Source: Paractinoplanes abujensis
GTDB lineage: Bacteria > Actinomycetota > Actinomycetes > Mycobacteriales > Micromonosporaceae
NCBI RefSeq assembly: GCF_014204895.1
Contig: NZ_JACHMF010000001.1
Coordinates: 2,542,001-2,606,000 of the forward strand
Length of the DNA stretch: 64,000 nt
Reading direction: 5' to 3'
Below are positions 1 through 8,268 of this stretch, one piece after another (the stretch's first letter is position 1; each line of letters starts with the position of its first letter). A program made the position numbers and the translations under genes. The notes below the pieces were generated by a model. That model did no database searches and had not been told where the DNA came from. It worked only from the letters and a program-made list of their open reading frames with translations.

Positions 1-537
1 GTGCGCGTCGTCGACGACGAGGGCGCGAGCCTCGGTGAGCGCCAGGTCGGCCGCCTGCAGCTGCGCGGGGAGTCGGTGACCGACGGCTACATCACGCCCG
101 GCGGGTTCGAGCCGGCCCGCGACGCCGACGGCTGGCTCGACATCGGCGACGAGGGCTACGTGGCCGACGGCCAGATCGTGGTGTGCGGGCGGCGCAAAGA
201 CGTGATCATCATGGGCGGCCGCAACATCTACCCGACCGACATCGAGCGGGCGGCCGCGACAGTTCCCGGCGTACGGGAGGGCAACGTCGCCGCCGTGCGC
301 CTGCTCGCCGGGGACGGACTCGCTCGTGAATCGTTCGCGGTGCTGGCCGAGTCGCGCGACGCCGGCGACCAACAGGCCGCGGAGCGGATCGCCAAGGAGG
401 TCCGGGCCCGGGTGGTCGCGGAGATCGACGCGCGGCCCGCGGAGGTGTGCGTCCTGCCGCCCGGATCGCTGCCGAAGACGCCGTCCGGCAAGCTGCGCCG
501 GGCGGCCGCGCGCGCCCTTCTGGCCAAATACAAGTGA
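1..537 (+). CDS. Acyl-AMP ligase / acyl-CoA synthetase, C-terminal part (5' end outside window)
   Basis: This is the last 178 codons of an ANL-superfamily adenylate-forming enzyme, which activates a carboxylic (probably fatty) acid with ATP. The fragment holds the hinge region [11 protein letters not shown], the [17 protein letters not shown] segment and the C-terminal lysine motif [11 protein letters not shown], whose Lys normally takes part in adenylation. The GGRNIYP wording resembles fatty-acyl-AMP ligases, which load carrier proteins, more than classical acyl-CoA synthetases. The GTG at base 1 is simply an in-frame codon; the real start lies upstream. The next gene is over 100 bp away, so no operon partner is visible downstream. 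The superfamily is certain; the substrate is unknown. Confidence 0.88.
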   Translation: MRVVDDEGASLGERQVGRLQLRGESVTDGYITPGGFEPARDADGWLDIGDEGYVADGQIVVCGRRKDVIIMGGRNIYPTDIERAAATVPGVREGNVAAVRLLAGDGLARESFAVLAESRDAGDQQAAERIAKEVRARVVAEIDARPAEVCVLPPGSLPKTPSGKLRRAAARALLAKYK

Positions 538-652
538 TTGACTGCGATTAATTGACAGTCGGCTACCGGACAGTCGCTGGACATAGCGCCACTCCGTTTA
601 CTCCATACGATGGGTCGGGGAAACCGAATCGATCTGGAGGAGGTGGACGGTC

Positions 653-868
653 ATGCGGCGGCTTGATTTCCGGTCGGCCCGGTGGCGCAAGTCCAGGAGC
701 AGCTCCGAGACGAACTGTGTCGAGGTGGCCCTGGTCGACGGGGTCGTCGGGGTGCGTGACTCCAAGAACCCGGGCGGTCCGGTGCTGGCTTTCACCAGGG
801 CGGAGTGGACGGCCTTCCTGAGCGGCGTACGGGGCAACGAGTTCGAGCTCGACGAACTGGCGCGCTGA
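653..868 (+). CDS. DUF397 domain protein
   Basis: The 71-residue protein is a complete DUF397 domain: an early RWRKSRSS segment, NCVEVA, then VGVRDSKNPGGPVLAFT and a closing EWTAFL. Such proteins are abundant in Streptomyces and Actinoplanes and usually sit beside an Xre-type helix-turn-helix regulator, acting as its small partner in developmental or antibiotic regulation. No such regulator is next to it here, so this copy is an orphan or works in trans. A strong ribosome site (GGAGGAGGT) lies just upstream of the ATG. The molecular function of the family is not firmly known. Confidence 0.85.
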   Translation: MRRLDFRSARWRKSRSSSETNCVEVALVDGVVGVRDSKNPGGPVLAFTRAEWTAFLSGVRGNEFELDELAR

Positions 869-1611
869 CCTTCCGGGCCGGCCGGAACCGTTTTCGCAGC
901 CTGCCGAATAGGCAGGACTCCGTTTGGCCGAGGCCCCGGCAATGGTTGAACAGCCACGCGCGGCCGGTGCAGAACGATCCGATCACGGCCGCTCAGGTCG
1001 TCGGGCAGCCGGGCGCGGGACTCGACCGGGCGCCTGGCCGGCAGATCGTCGAAGTACTTGCGCGACCCGTTTGGCCGTCGGGTACGGGCAGGTCGATGCA
1101 GGCGAAGCCGGCCGAGGCCGGCGCGGCGGGCCCGTCGAGCGCGGTGCTCATGTTGCCGCCCGGCGGAAGATGCATGGAGAACTCGGCGAAGAGGTCCTTC
1201 GCGCCGCGCCCCCGTCTCGTCGCCGACCAGGCCGTCAATGCCCGGCGGCGACGTCGGGCAGGCGTGCTCCCGGAGCTGTGCCGGGGAGGCGCTCCGCCCG
1301 GCACCGCCCGGACTCGCGCAAGAATGGCAGCCCTTCGTCGTTCGAGCCGGCCAGGCGGCCCGAGAGAGTGACCGTTGTCCAACACCGCGCCGCCCGTGTG
1401 CTGCTCGGCGACTCGGCCGGGCGGGCCCTGCTGCATCGATCGCGCCGGATGCCACAGGCCTGGCCTCACGTCCGGAGCCGGCGCCATCACTGATTTCGGT
1501 CGCCGTCCGCGCGAACGCCGCACCACCACTGACGACGGCGCAGGTACCGTCGTCGGTGATGTCACAACCGCAACTAATGGCAACAGCTTGCTAGTGACCG
1601 AGGTGGGCAGC
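869..1611. other. 743-bp stretch without a supportable gene
   Basis: Open frames exist on both strands, as expected at this GC content, but none has a recognisable domain, a good ribosome site or a consistent frame. Two adjacent minus-strand frames around 990-1200 have somewhat protein-like composition and could be the remains of a decayed gene. The right end should carry the larE promoter and contains the inverted repeat listed separately. Confidence 0.5.
1527..1558 (+). promoter_or_regulatory. Inverted repeat (12-bp stem) in the larE leader
   Basis: CACTGACGACGG (1527-1538) can pair with CCGTCGTCGGTG (1547-1558) across an 8-base loop, with one G-U wobble. It lies 53 bases before the larE start. 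There is no T-run, so it is not a typical intrinsic terminator. It could be a leader hairpin or a repressor site, or chance in GC-rich DNA. Confidence 0.35.
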
Positions 1612-2508
1612 GTGAATGACAGCGTGACAGATCCGGAACCACCCGACGTCGCGCGGGCGCTGACCCACATGGCGCAGCAGCTGCGCGGGATCGGGCGGCT
1701 CGGCGTGGCGTTCTCGGGCGGGGTGGACTCGTCGGTGCTGCTCTCGCTGGCCGCGCGCACGCTCGGGCCGGAAAGGGTGCTGGCCGTCCTCGGGGTGTCG
1801 CCGAGCCTGGCCGCCGACGAGCGGACCGCCGCGCACGAGGTGGCCGCGCACATCGGGGTGCCGATGATCGAGGTCGAGACGCGCGAAGGTGAGCGCGAGG
1901 CGTACCGCGCGAACGGCCCCGATCGCTGTTACCACTGCAAGGACGAGCTGTTCACGCGCATCGACGCGGCCGTCAGCGCGCAGCACGGGCTCGACGCGGT
2001 GGCCTACGGGGAGAACGCTGACGACGTGCGCCGCCACGACCGGCCCGGGGCGAAAGCGGCCGCGGCCCACCGGGTGCTGACTCCGCTGGCCGACGCGGGT
2101 CTGGACAAGGCCGCCGTACGCCGGATCGCGCGCGCGTTCGCGCTGCCGTGCGCCGACAAGCCCGCCGCGCCGTGCCTGGCGTCCCGCATCCCCCACTTCC
2201 AGATCGTCAGCCCGCGCAAGTTGAGCGAGGTCGAACAGGCGGAGGCGGCGCTGCGCCGGCTGGGTTTCGGTGACCTTCGCGTACGGCACCACGGCGACGT
2301 CGCCCGGGTCGAGTTGCCCGCCGGCGATCTCGTCCGGGCCGTGCAGGATCCGCTGCGCGACCATGTGCTGCGCGCGGTGACCGGGGCCGGTTTCCGTTTT
2401 GTCGCGCTCGACCTGGCCGGCATTCAATCAGGGGCGTTCACGGGTGCCTACTCGGCCGCCTCCGCGAACGCCGCCCCGAGCACTGATGGACAACCCGAGC
2501 AACCATGA
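1612..2508 (+). CDS. larE: ATP-dependent sacrificial sulfur transferase LarE
   Basis: LarE inserts sulfur into the pyridinium dicarboxylate mononucleotide made by LarB, giving the thiocarboxylates of the nickel-pincer cofactor. The 298-residue protein has the PP-loop SGGVDSS (about residues 35-41), an RCYHCK motif (105-110) and the PCLASR motif whose Cys188 matches the sacrificial cysteine region of the Lactobacillus enzyme. Its length is near that of the family (about 276). I chose the GTG at 1612 because a GAGGTGGG ribosome site precedes it; the frame stays open upstream with non-conserved sequence. It is followed after 40 bp by larB and larC, so the three form one operon. A C-terminal Ala/Ser-rich tail follows the conserved core. 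Confidence 0.93.
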   Translation: MNDSVTDPEPPDVARALTHMAQQLRGIGRLGVAFSGGVDSSVLLSLAARTLGPERVLAVLGVSPSLAADERTAAHEVAAHIGVPMIEVETREGEREAYRANGPDRCYHCKDELFTRIDAAVSAQHGLDAVAYGENADDVRRHDRPGAKAAAAHRVLTPLADAGLDKAAVRRIARAFALPCADKPAAPCLASRIPHFQIVSPRKLSEVEQAEAALRRLGFGDLRVRHHGDVARVELPAGDLVRAVQDPLRDHVLRAVTGAGFRFVALDLAGIQSGAFTGAYSAASANAAPSTDGQPEQP

Positions 2509-2548
2509 TGCGACAACGGGACAGCACGAAGGCAGGCAGGACCGGCCG

Positions 2549-3364
2549 ATGACCGACGACTTGGCCACCTACGCCCATCTGGATCGCGACCGGACCCGGC
2601 GGCGGGGCTACCCCGAGGCCGTCTACTGCGCGCACAAGACAGCCGAGCAGGTCGCGGGCATCGCCGCCGCCCTGCGGGACAGCGCGGACGGCGTCACGTT
2701 GTTCACTCGCGCGGGAGACGAACATGCTCGCGCCATCCTCGCGACGCTTCCGGGCGCCTTCCACGACCCGGCGGCCGGTCTGCTCGCCTGGCCGCCGCGC
2801 CCGCCCCGGCCGACGGGCGAACGGGTCGTCGTGGTGGCCGCGGGCACGTCCGACCTGCCCGTCGCCCGCGAGGCGGCGCTGACAGCGCAGTATCTGGGCC
2901 GCACGACCGACCTGATCGTCGACGTCGGCGTGGCCGGGCTGCACCGGATTCTCGGCCACGTCGACACGCTGCGCCGCGCCCGCGCGGTCGTGGTCGTCGC
3001 CGGCATGGACGGCGCCCTGCCCGGCGTCGTGGCGGGCCTCATCGCGGCGCCGGTGATCGCCGTGCCGACGTCGGTCGGGTACGGCGCCGCCTTCGAGGGC
3101 CTGGCCGCCCTCCTGACGATGCTGAACGCCTGCGCCCCCGGGGTGGCCGTGGTGAACATCGACAACGGTTACGGCGCCGGCCACCTGGCCGCCCAGATCA
3201 CCGCGCCCACCAGTGCGGTCTCCGCAGCGGCGGCCCCCGAACGGCCCGGCGCTGATACCGAGACGGCCACCGGGGAACAGCACAGCGCAGGCTCCCGGAC
3301 GACCACGACCGACCAACGCGGCAGCGCCTCCCGGGCGCCGAGCGGCGAACAGCCGCGCGCGTGA
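2549..3364 (+). CDS. larB: Pyridinium-3,5-biscarboxylic acid mononucleotide synthase LarB
   Basis: LarB carboxylates and hydrolyses nicotinic acid adenine dinucleotide, the first step of nickel-pincer cofactor synthesis. Conserved stretches are DRTRRRGYPEAVY near residue 13, VVVVAGMDGALPGVVAGL (about 147-164), AVPTSVGYGA (171-180) and VVNIDNGYGAGHLAA (201-215), the PurE-like core. The start at 2549 follows a GGCAGG-type site and fits the family, although this version lacks the longer N-terminal leader of some homologues. Unusually, about 54 residues rich in Thr, Ser, Ala and Gly follow the conserved core and look disordered. The stop overlaps the larC start by 4 bp, indicating translational coupling. 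Confidence 0.92.
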   Translation: MTDDLATYAHLDRDRTRRRGYPEAVYCAHKTAEQVAGIAAALRDSADGVTLFTRAGDEHARAILATLPGAFHDPAAGLLAWPPRPPRPTGERVVVVAAGTSDLPVAREAALTAQYLGRTTDLIVDVGVAGLHRILGHVDTLRRARAVVVVAGMDGALPGVVAGLIAAPVIAVPTSVGYGAAFEGLAALLTMLNACAPGVAVVNIDNGYGAGHLAAQITAPTSAVSAAAAPERPGADTETATGEQHSAGSRTTTTDQRGSASRAPSGEQPRA

Positions 3365-4614
3365 AACGGCACGCGTGGGTCGACGCGTCGGCCGGGATCG
3401 CCGGGGACATGCTGCTCGGGGCGTTGCTCGATGCCGGCGCCTCGCTCACTGTCGTGCAGAACGCGGTTGACGCCGTCTCGGGCGGAACCGTGCGGGTCCG
3501 CCGGCGAGAGGTGACCCGAGGCGGGTTGCGCGCCCTCAAGGCCGAGGTGGAACCGCTCGTCGACGACCCGCCCCACCGCACCTGGGTCGATGTGCGCGAG
3601 ATGCTCGAACGCGCGGGAACGGACACCGTGACCGCCACCGCGGTGTTCCGCTGCCTGGCCGAGGTCGAGGGCCGGGTGCACGGCACGAAGCCCGACGATG
3701 TGCACTTCCACGAGGTCGGGGCGCTCGATGCGATCGCCGATGTCGTCGGTTGCTGCGCGGCCCTGGCCGACTTGGGAGTCGCCACCGTGTCGGCCGGCCC
3801 CGTGGCGCTCGGGTCGGGCTCGGTCCGCACCCGGCACGGCCGGTTGCCGGTGCCCGCGCCCGCCGTGGCCGAGCTGGCCAGGGGCTGGCAGGTGTCCGCG
3901 GGCGGCGAGGGTGAGCTGGCCACGCCGACCGGGCTGGCCCTGCTGCGCAGCCTGGCCCGCGCCTGTGAGCCGTTGCCGCCGATGACCTTGGAGGTGGTCG
4001 GTGTCGGCGCGGGCACCCGCGACCCGGCCGGTCGCGCCAACGTCGTGCGCGTGATGATCGGCAGCACCGGGGCGCAGGCGTCCGAGCCCGCCGGCAAGCG
4101 AGCGGAGGCGCCCGCCCCGAGCGAGTCCGGCGAGCGTGCGGTGCTGCTCGAGGCGAACGTCGACGACCTCGATCCCCGGTTGTGGCCGGGCATCCTGACC
4201 AGCCTGCTCACGAACGGTGCGAGCGATGCGTGGCTGGTGCCGATCGTGATGAAGAAGGGCCGTCCCGCGCACACGTTGAGCGTTTTGTGCACGCCCGCGA
4301 TGGCCGGCACGTTGCGTGATCAGATCTTCCGCGACACCAGCACGCTCGGGGTGCGGCACAGCCCGCGCGGCAAGGTGGCCCTCGAACGCGCATTCGTCGA
4401 CGTGACGGTGGACGACACCCGCATCCCGGTCAAGGTCGCGCATCGGGACGGCGTGGTGCTCCAGGTCATGCCCGAGTTCGACGACGTGGCCGCGCTGGCC
4501 CGCCGGCAGGAGCGGCCGGAACGGCTCGTGCTGCAGGAGGCGCTGGCCGCCGCCGGGGACGCCGGCCTGTTCGTGGGGGCGGCCCTGCCGGAGAACCTGC
4601 GCCCGGCGCAGTAG
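3361..4614 (+). CDS. larC: Nickel insertion protein LarC (pyridinium bis-thiocarboxylate nickel chelatase)
   Basis: LarC inserts Ni into the pincer nucleotide in a CTP-dependent cyclometallation, completing the cofactor of lactate-racemase-type enzymes. The 417-residue protein opens with the family signature WVDASAGIAGDMLLGALLDA and has HFHEVGALDAIADVVG (115-130) and the central ATPTGLALL segment. The C-terminal half contains EANVDDLDPRLW, as in LarC2. In Lactobacillus plantarum full-length LarC requires a programmed frameshift; here the two halves are one continuous frame. The GTG start overlaps the larB stop. The only LarA-type client seen in the window is at 15201-16478. Confidence 0.93.
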   Translation: MKRHAWVDASAGIAGDMLLGALLDAGASLTVVQNAVDAVSGGTVRVRRREVTRGGLRALKAEVEPLVDDPPHRTWVDVREMLERAGTDTVTATAVFRCLAEVEGRVHGTKPDDVHFHEVGALDAIADVVGCCAALADLGVATVSAGPVALGSGSVRTRHGRLPVPAPAVAELARGWQVSAGGEGELATPTGLALLRSLARACEPLPPMTLEVVGVGAGTRDPAGRANVVRVMIGSTGAQASEPAGKRAEAPAPSESGERAVLLEANVDDLDPRLWPGILTSLLTNGASDAWLVPIVMKKGRPAHTLSVLCTPAMAGTLRDQIFRDTSTLGVRHSPRGKVALERAFVDVTVDDTRIPVKVAHRDGVVLQVMPEFDDVAALARRQERPERLVLQEALAAAGDAGLFVGAALPENLRPAQ

Positions 4615-4623
4615 GCTCCGTCC

Positions 4624-5463
4624 ATGAACAGCACCGTGCGAGCCGCGGACGGCCACACCATCGGCTACGAGGTCCACCGGCCCGCCGCGGGTGACGAGCG
4701 GGGCACGACGGTGGTGTTCCTGCCCGCCCTCGGGGTGCCGCTGTCGTACTACTCCAGGCTGTTCGAGGTGTGGGCCGGCGCCGGGCGCACCGTCGTCGGG
4801 GTCGAGCATCGCGGCCAGCCGCTGAGCCCGATCGCCGGGATCCGCCGCGGGCGGTTCGGCTACAGCGACATCATCCGCGCCGATGTGCCGGCCGTCTTCG
4901 CGCTGCCCGAGGTGCGCGGGGCCGAGCGGACGATCCTGATCGGGCACAGCATGGGCGGCGCCCTCGCCCTGCTCTCCACGGCCGCGGGCACGGTGGCGCC
5001 GGACGCCGTGGTCACCATCGCGACCGGCACGAGCTGGTGCAGCGCCGAGTTCGGGGCCCGCCGCCGCGTGCAGCGGTACGCGGGCATCCGCGTGGTCCGG
5101 ACGGTGACGCGCACTCTCGGCTACTGGCCCGGCCACCGCCTCGGCTTCGGCGGTCGCCAGCCCAGCACGGTCATGCGCGACTGGGCTTACGAGGCCAGCC
5201 ATGGCCGCTTCCGCCTGCACGGCGACCCGTTCGACTACGAGACGGCCCTGTCGGAACTCAAGACCCCGCGTCTCATGCTCGACATCGAGGGCGACGACCT
5301 GATCAACCCGCGCGCGGTGGCCCTGCTCGCCAAACGCGCGGCTCAGGCCGAACGCATGCGGATCCGCTCGGCCGACGGCGTCCGCGTCAACCACTTCACG
5401 TGGGCCCGACGCATGCCCGCCGAGGTGACCACCCCTATCGACGAGTGGCTGGCCGCCCTCTGA
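4624..5463 (+). CDS. Alpha/beta hydrolase
   Basis: A 279-residue alpha/beta-fold hydrolase with the nucleophile elbow GHSMGG near residue 109, an oxyanion-side HxG-like FLPALGVPLSYY segment and a C-terminal region ending RVNHFTWARR that should supply the catalytic His. No signal peptide is seen, so it is probably cytoplasmic. It starts 9 bp after larC and may be cotranscribed, but nothing in its sequence ties it to nickel cofactor synthesis. Substrate unknown; lysophospholipase-like or ester hydrolases are possible. It converges with the uxuB-like gene, 22 bp away. Confidence 0.8.
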   Translation: MNSTVRAADGHTIGYEVHRPAAGDERGTTVVFLPALGVPLSYYSRLFEVWAGAGRTVVGVEHRGQPLSPIAGIRRGRFGYSDIIRADVPAVFALPEVRGAERTILIGHSMGGALALLSTAAGTVAPDAVVTIATGTSWCSAEFGARRRVQRYAGIRVVRTVTRTLGYWPGHRLGFGGRQPSTVMRDWAYEASHGRFRLHGDPFDYETALSELKTPRLMLDIEGDDLINPRAVALLAKRAAQAERMRIRSADGVRVNHFTWARRMPAEVTTPIDEWLAAL

Positions 5464-5485
5464 CCACGAGTGCGCGCCGCGTGGC

Positions 5486-6712
5486 CTAACCGCGCAGGGT
5501 GGACTCGACGGACTTGAGCAGGTCGTCGTCGGCGGCCAGGTCGGGGGCCAGCAGCGACAAGACGTCGCGCGCGGAGCGTGCGCGGTCGGTGAACGGCTGC
5601 GCGCCTGCGTCCGAGACCGGTGCGCCGAGGCCGCGCAGGTGGTCGATCCAGGCGGCCAGGATGCGCACGGCGCCGGTCGGCAACCGGCCGGCTGCGCGCT
5701 CGCCGCGCAACACCGGGAGCACACGGATCGGAATCTTCTGCGAACCGTCGGCAGCGATCTGCGCGAGCGTGTGCCGGATGCGCGGGTTGGCGAAACGCTC
5801 GAGAAGCGCCGACCGATAAGCACTCAGCTCGCCGGTGGGCAGCGGCACGTGCCGGCAGGCCTCGTCCCACCAGTCGTCGAGCCAGCCGCGGCAGACCGGG
5901 TCGGCCACGGCGTCGGCCACCGTCTCGTGGCCGAGCGCGCTGCCGGCGTACGCGAGCAGGGAATGACCGCCGTTGAGCAGCAACAGTTTGCGCGTCTCGT
6001 GGGGCACGACGTCGTCGACGAACCGGGCGCCGGCCCGCTCCCACGCCGGCCGCCCGGCTGGGAAGTCGCCGCTGAGCACCCATTCGGTGAACGGCTCGGT
6101 CACGACCGGCGCGGCGTCGGCCCACCCGCCGGCCGACTCCACGTCGCGTACGTCGGAAGGGGTGGTCTTGGGGGTGATGCGGTCGACCATCGTGGTCACG
6201 AAGGAGACATTGGCGGTGATCCACTCGTCGAGCGCGGGGTCGAGGCGGGCCGCCAGCTCGTGCACCACGCGCGCGGTGACCTCGCCGTTGCCGGGCAGGT
6301 TGTCGCAGGAGACGACGGCCAGCGGACCCGAGCCGGCCAGCCTGCGCGCGGCCAGGCCGGACACCAGCCGGTCGGCCACCACCCCGGACGGCGCATAGGC
6401 AGCCTCGGTCATCGTGATCGTGACGAGTGCCGTCGACTGCGCGGAGATGAGCGTCCGCCACGTGGCGGAGTCACTGCCCGGATGCGCGGAGACGAGCGTT
6501 TTCTGCACCTGCAGGTCGTCCGACGACGGCCCGCGCACCACGAGCGTGTAGCGACAGTCCTGCGCACTCAACGCGTCCGCGAGCGTGGCCGAACGGCCGG
6601 TGAACGCCGCGATCCCCCACTCGCCGGGGTCGGAGCCGGCGCCGGTGTACCAGGCCTGGTGGGCGCGGAAGAACCCGCCGAGCCCCAGGTGGACGATGCG
6701 GATCGACCTCAC
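5486..6712 (-). CDS. uxuB: Mannitol dehydrogenase family protein, probable D-fructuronate reductase
   Basis: A 408-residue long-chain polyol/sugar-acid dehydrogenase. The Rossmann start IRIVHLGLGGFFRAHQ (about 4-19) binds NAD(H), and the family signature K-x4-N-x2-H appears as KLLLLNGGH (242-250), together with SCDNLPGNG (135-143) and PVVTEPFTEWVLSGDFP. Next to uronate isomerase, the most likely reaction is reduction of D-fructuronate to D-mannonate; tagaturonate, mannitol or arabinitol are alternatives that sequence alone cannot exclude. Translation starts at a GTG overlapping the uxaC stop by 4 bp, so the two form a coupled operon reading left from the shared operator at 8141-8194. Confidence 0.83.
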   Translation of the reverse strand: MRSIRIVHLGLGGFFRAHQAWYTGAGSDPGEWGIAAFTGRSATLADALSAQDCRYTLVVRGPSSDDLQVQKTLVSAHPGSDSATWRTLISAQSTALVTITMTEAAYAPSGVVADRLVSGLAARRLAGSGPLAVVSCDNLPGNGEVTARVVHELAARLDPALDEWITANVSFVTTMVDRITPKTTPSDVRDVESAGGWADAAPVVTEPFTEWVLSGDFPAGRPAWERAGARFVDDVVPHETRKLLLLNGGHSLLAYAGSALGHETVADAVADPVCRGWLDDWWDEACRHVPLPTGELSAYRSALLERFANPRIRHTLAQIAADGSQKIPIRVLPVLRGERAAGRLPTGAVRILAAWIDHLRGLGAPVSDAGAQPFTDRARSARDVLSLLAPDLAADDDLLKSVESTLRG

Positions 6713-8106
6713 AGCTTGAACACCTTCCGGGGCTGGTCGACGACGAGCGCGGTGAGCGTCTCGAGCGCCTCGTCCTCGTCCAGGCGATGAGCGGCGACGA
6801 GTTCGGCCAGGAAACCCGCGTCGAGCCGGCGCGACATGTCGTGCCGGGCGGGGATCGAGCAGAACGCGCGGGTGTCGTCGATGAACCCGGACATCCGGCT
6901 GAACCCGGCGACCTCGGTGACGGCCCGCTGGTAGTGGCGGATCTCGCTCGGGTTGTCGAGGAACCACCAGGGCGCGCCCGCGTAGACGGCCGGGTAGAAG
7001 CCGGCCAGGGGTGCGATCTCGCGGCTGTAGACGTCCGGGTCGACCGTGAACAACACGAGGTGCAGGTTCGGGTGGGTGCCGAACCGGTCGAGCAGCGGCT
7101 GCAGCGCGGCGGTCAGCTCCACCTGCACGGGAATGTCGTGCCCGGTGTCGGGGCCGAAGCCGGCCAGCGTGGCCGGGTGGTGGTTGCGCCACACGCCGGG
7201 GTGCAGGGTCATGACGAGGCCGTCGTCGCACGACATGCGGGCCATCTCGAACGTCATGTGCCGGCGGAAGGCGGTCGCCTCGGCCGGGGTGATCGTTCCC
7301 TGCAGCGCGGATCGATAGATGCGCTCGGCTTCACTCACGTCGAGGGGCTCGGTTCCCGCGTCGAAGTGACCGTGGTCGGCCGACACCGCGCCGAGCGAGA
7401 TGAAGTAGCGCCGCCGTTCCTCCAGGGCCGCGATGTATCCGGCATAGCTGCCGACGTCGCCCGGCAGCTCCTTGATGAGCTCGGGCCAGCCGGGGCGGCC
7501 CAGCTCGAGGTAGCGGTCGGGCCGGAACGTCGGCGCGATCCGTGTCCCGACCGCGGGGTCGTCGCGCAGGGCGCGGTGCGCGGCCAGATCGTCGGCCGGG
7601 TCGTCGGTCGTCGCCAGGAAGTCGATGGTGAACCGGGACAGCAGCGCCCGCGGCCGGTGGCTGGCCTGACCGAGCTGGGCGGCGATCGCGTCGTACAGGG
7701 AATCGGCGTTCTCGGCGCTGGGGCGCTCGGTCACCCCGAAGACCTCGCTCAGCGACGACTCGAACCAGTAGCGCACCGGCGTGCCGCGCAGCAGGTGCCA
7801 ATGCGCGCAGAACAACCGCCAGGCCTCGCGCGCCCGCTCCGGCGAGAGCGGCCCCTCCCCCACCCCGAGCGCGGTCAGCGGCACCCCGCCGGAGTGCAGC
7901 AGCCGGGTCACGTAGTGGTCGGGCTGGATGAACAGCGAGGCCGGGTCGGCGAAGGGCTCGTCGTCGAGGATCAGCCGTGGATCGACGTGCCCGTGCGGAC
8001 TGATGATCGGTAGTGCCCTCACCTGCTCGTAGAGAGCACGGGCGATCGAGCGGACCCCCGGGTCGGCCGGCAGCAGCCGATCGGGGTGCAACGTCAGGGC
8101 AGCCAT
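6709..8106 (-). CDS. uxaC: Uronate isomerase (glucuronate isomerase)
   Basis: UxaC interconverts D-glucuronate and D-fructuronate (or galacturonate and tagaturonate) in the cytoplasm. The 465-residue protein shows the amidohydrolase-like metal site ISPHGHVDP (His38, His40), SADHGHFD in the middle, TLHPGVWRNHHP, and the closing RMSGFIDDTRAFCSIPARHD segment typical of the family. The ATG at 8106 gives the family N-terminus LHPDRLLPADP; an in-frame ATG lies further up but adds unconserved sequence. It reads divergently from the ABC transporter genes and should share their regulation through the palindrome between them. Confidence 0.92.
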   Translation of the reverse strand: MAALTLHPDRLLPADPGVRSIARALYEQVRALPIISPHGHVDPRLILDDEPFADPASLFIQPDHYVTRLLHSGGVPLTALGVGEGPLSPERAREAWRLFCAHWHLLRGTPVRYWFESSLSEVFGVTERPSAENADSLYDAIAAQLGQASHRPRALLSRFTIDFLATTDDPADDLAAHRALRDDPAVGTRIAPTFRPDRYLELGRPGWPELIKELPGDVGSYAGYIAALEERRRYFISLGAVSADHGHFDAGTEPLDVSEAERIYRSALQGTITPAEATAFRRHMTFEMARMSCDDGLVMTLHPGVWRNHHPATLAGFGPDTGHDIPVQVELTAALQPLLDRFGTHPNLHLVLFTVDPDVYSREIAPLAGFYPAVYAGAPWWFLDNPSEIRHYQRAVTEVAGFSRMSGFIDDTRAFCSIPARHDMSRRLDAGFLAELVAAHRLDEDEALETLTALVVDQPRKVFKL

Positions 8107-8140
8107 GCGCCCGAGCCTGTTCGCCCACATTGACCGCAGG

Positions 8141-8194
8141 CAATCAGTTGCCGTTTGTTGCCTGAGCACCACGGCAACAACTGGCAACTGATTG
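8141..8194. promoter_or_regulatory. Long imperfect palindrome with four phased half-sites (operator)
   Basis: The arms 8141-8162 and 8173-8194 are inverted copies matching at 20 of 22 positions, with a 10-bp centre. Each arm holds two direct copies of the half-site GTTGCC/GGCAAC at 8147, 8157, 8173 and 8183, so starts are 10, 16 and 10 bp apart, about one helical turn within each arm. It sits between the divergent uxaC and solute-binding-protein genes. It is well placed to let one regulator control both; the LacI-type protein at 16494-17531 is the nearest candidate. Confidence 0.8.
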
Positions 8195-8268
8195 CGCTCC
8201 GGTTAACGGGAGACACACAGTGACCCCGATCACTCCCTACCGCGAGCGGCTCAGAGGAGACAACTTTC

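Noticed and set aside
553..610. TTGACA at 553 as the -35 box of the DUF397 gene
   Set aside because: No convincing -10 box at 16 to 18 bp, so a promoter could not be defined.
1527..1611. Possible NiCo riboswitch before larE
   Set aside because: Only one stem is apparent and the conserved multi-helix junction could not be recognised; kept only as an unexplained inverted repeat.
5464..5484. Hairpin CCACG/CGTGG between converging hydrolase and uxuB-like genes as a terminator
   Set aside because: The stem is only 5 bp with an 11-base loop, too weak to call.
3169..5823. An 884-codon minus-strand open frame across larC and the alpha/beta hydrolase
   Set aside because: The plus strand has clear LarC and hydrolase motifs; the minus frame is Arg/Gly/His-rich shadow sequence.
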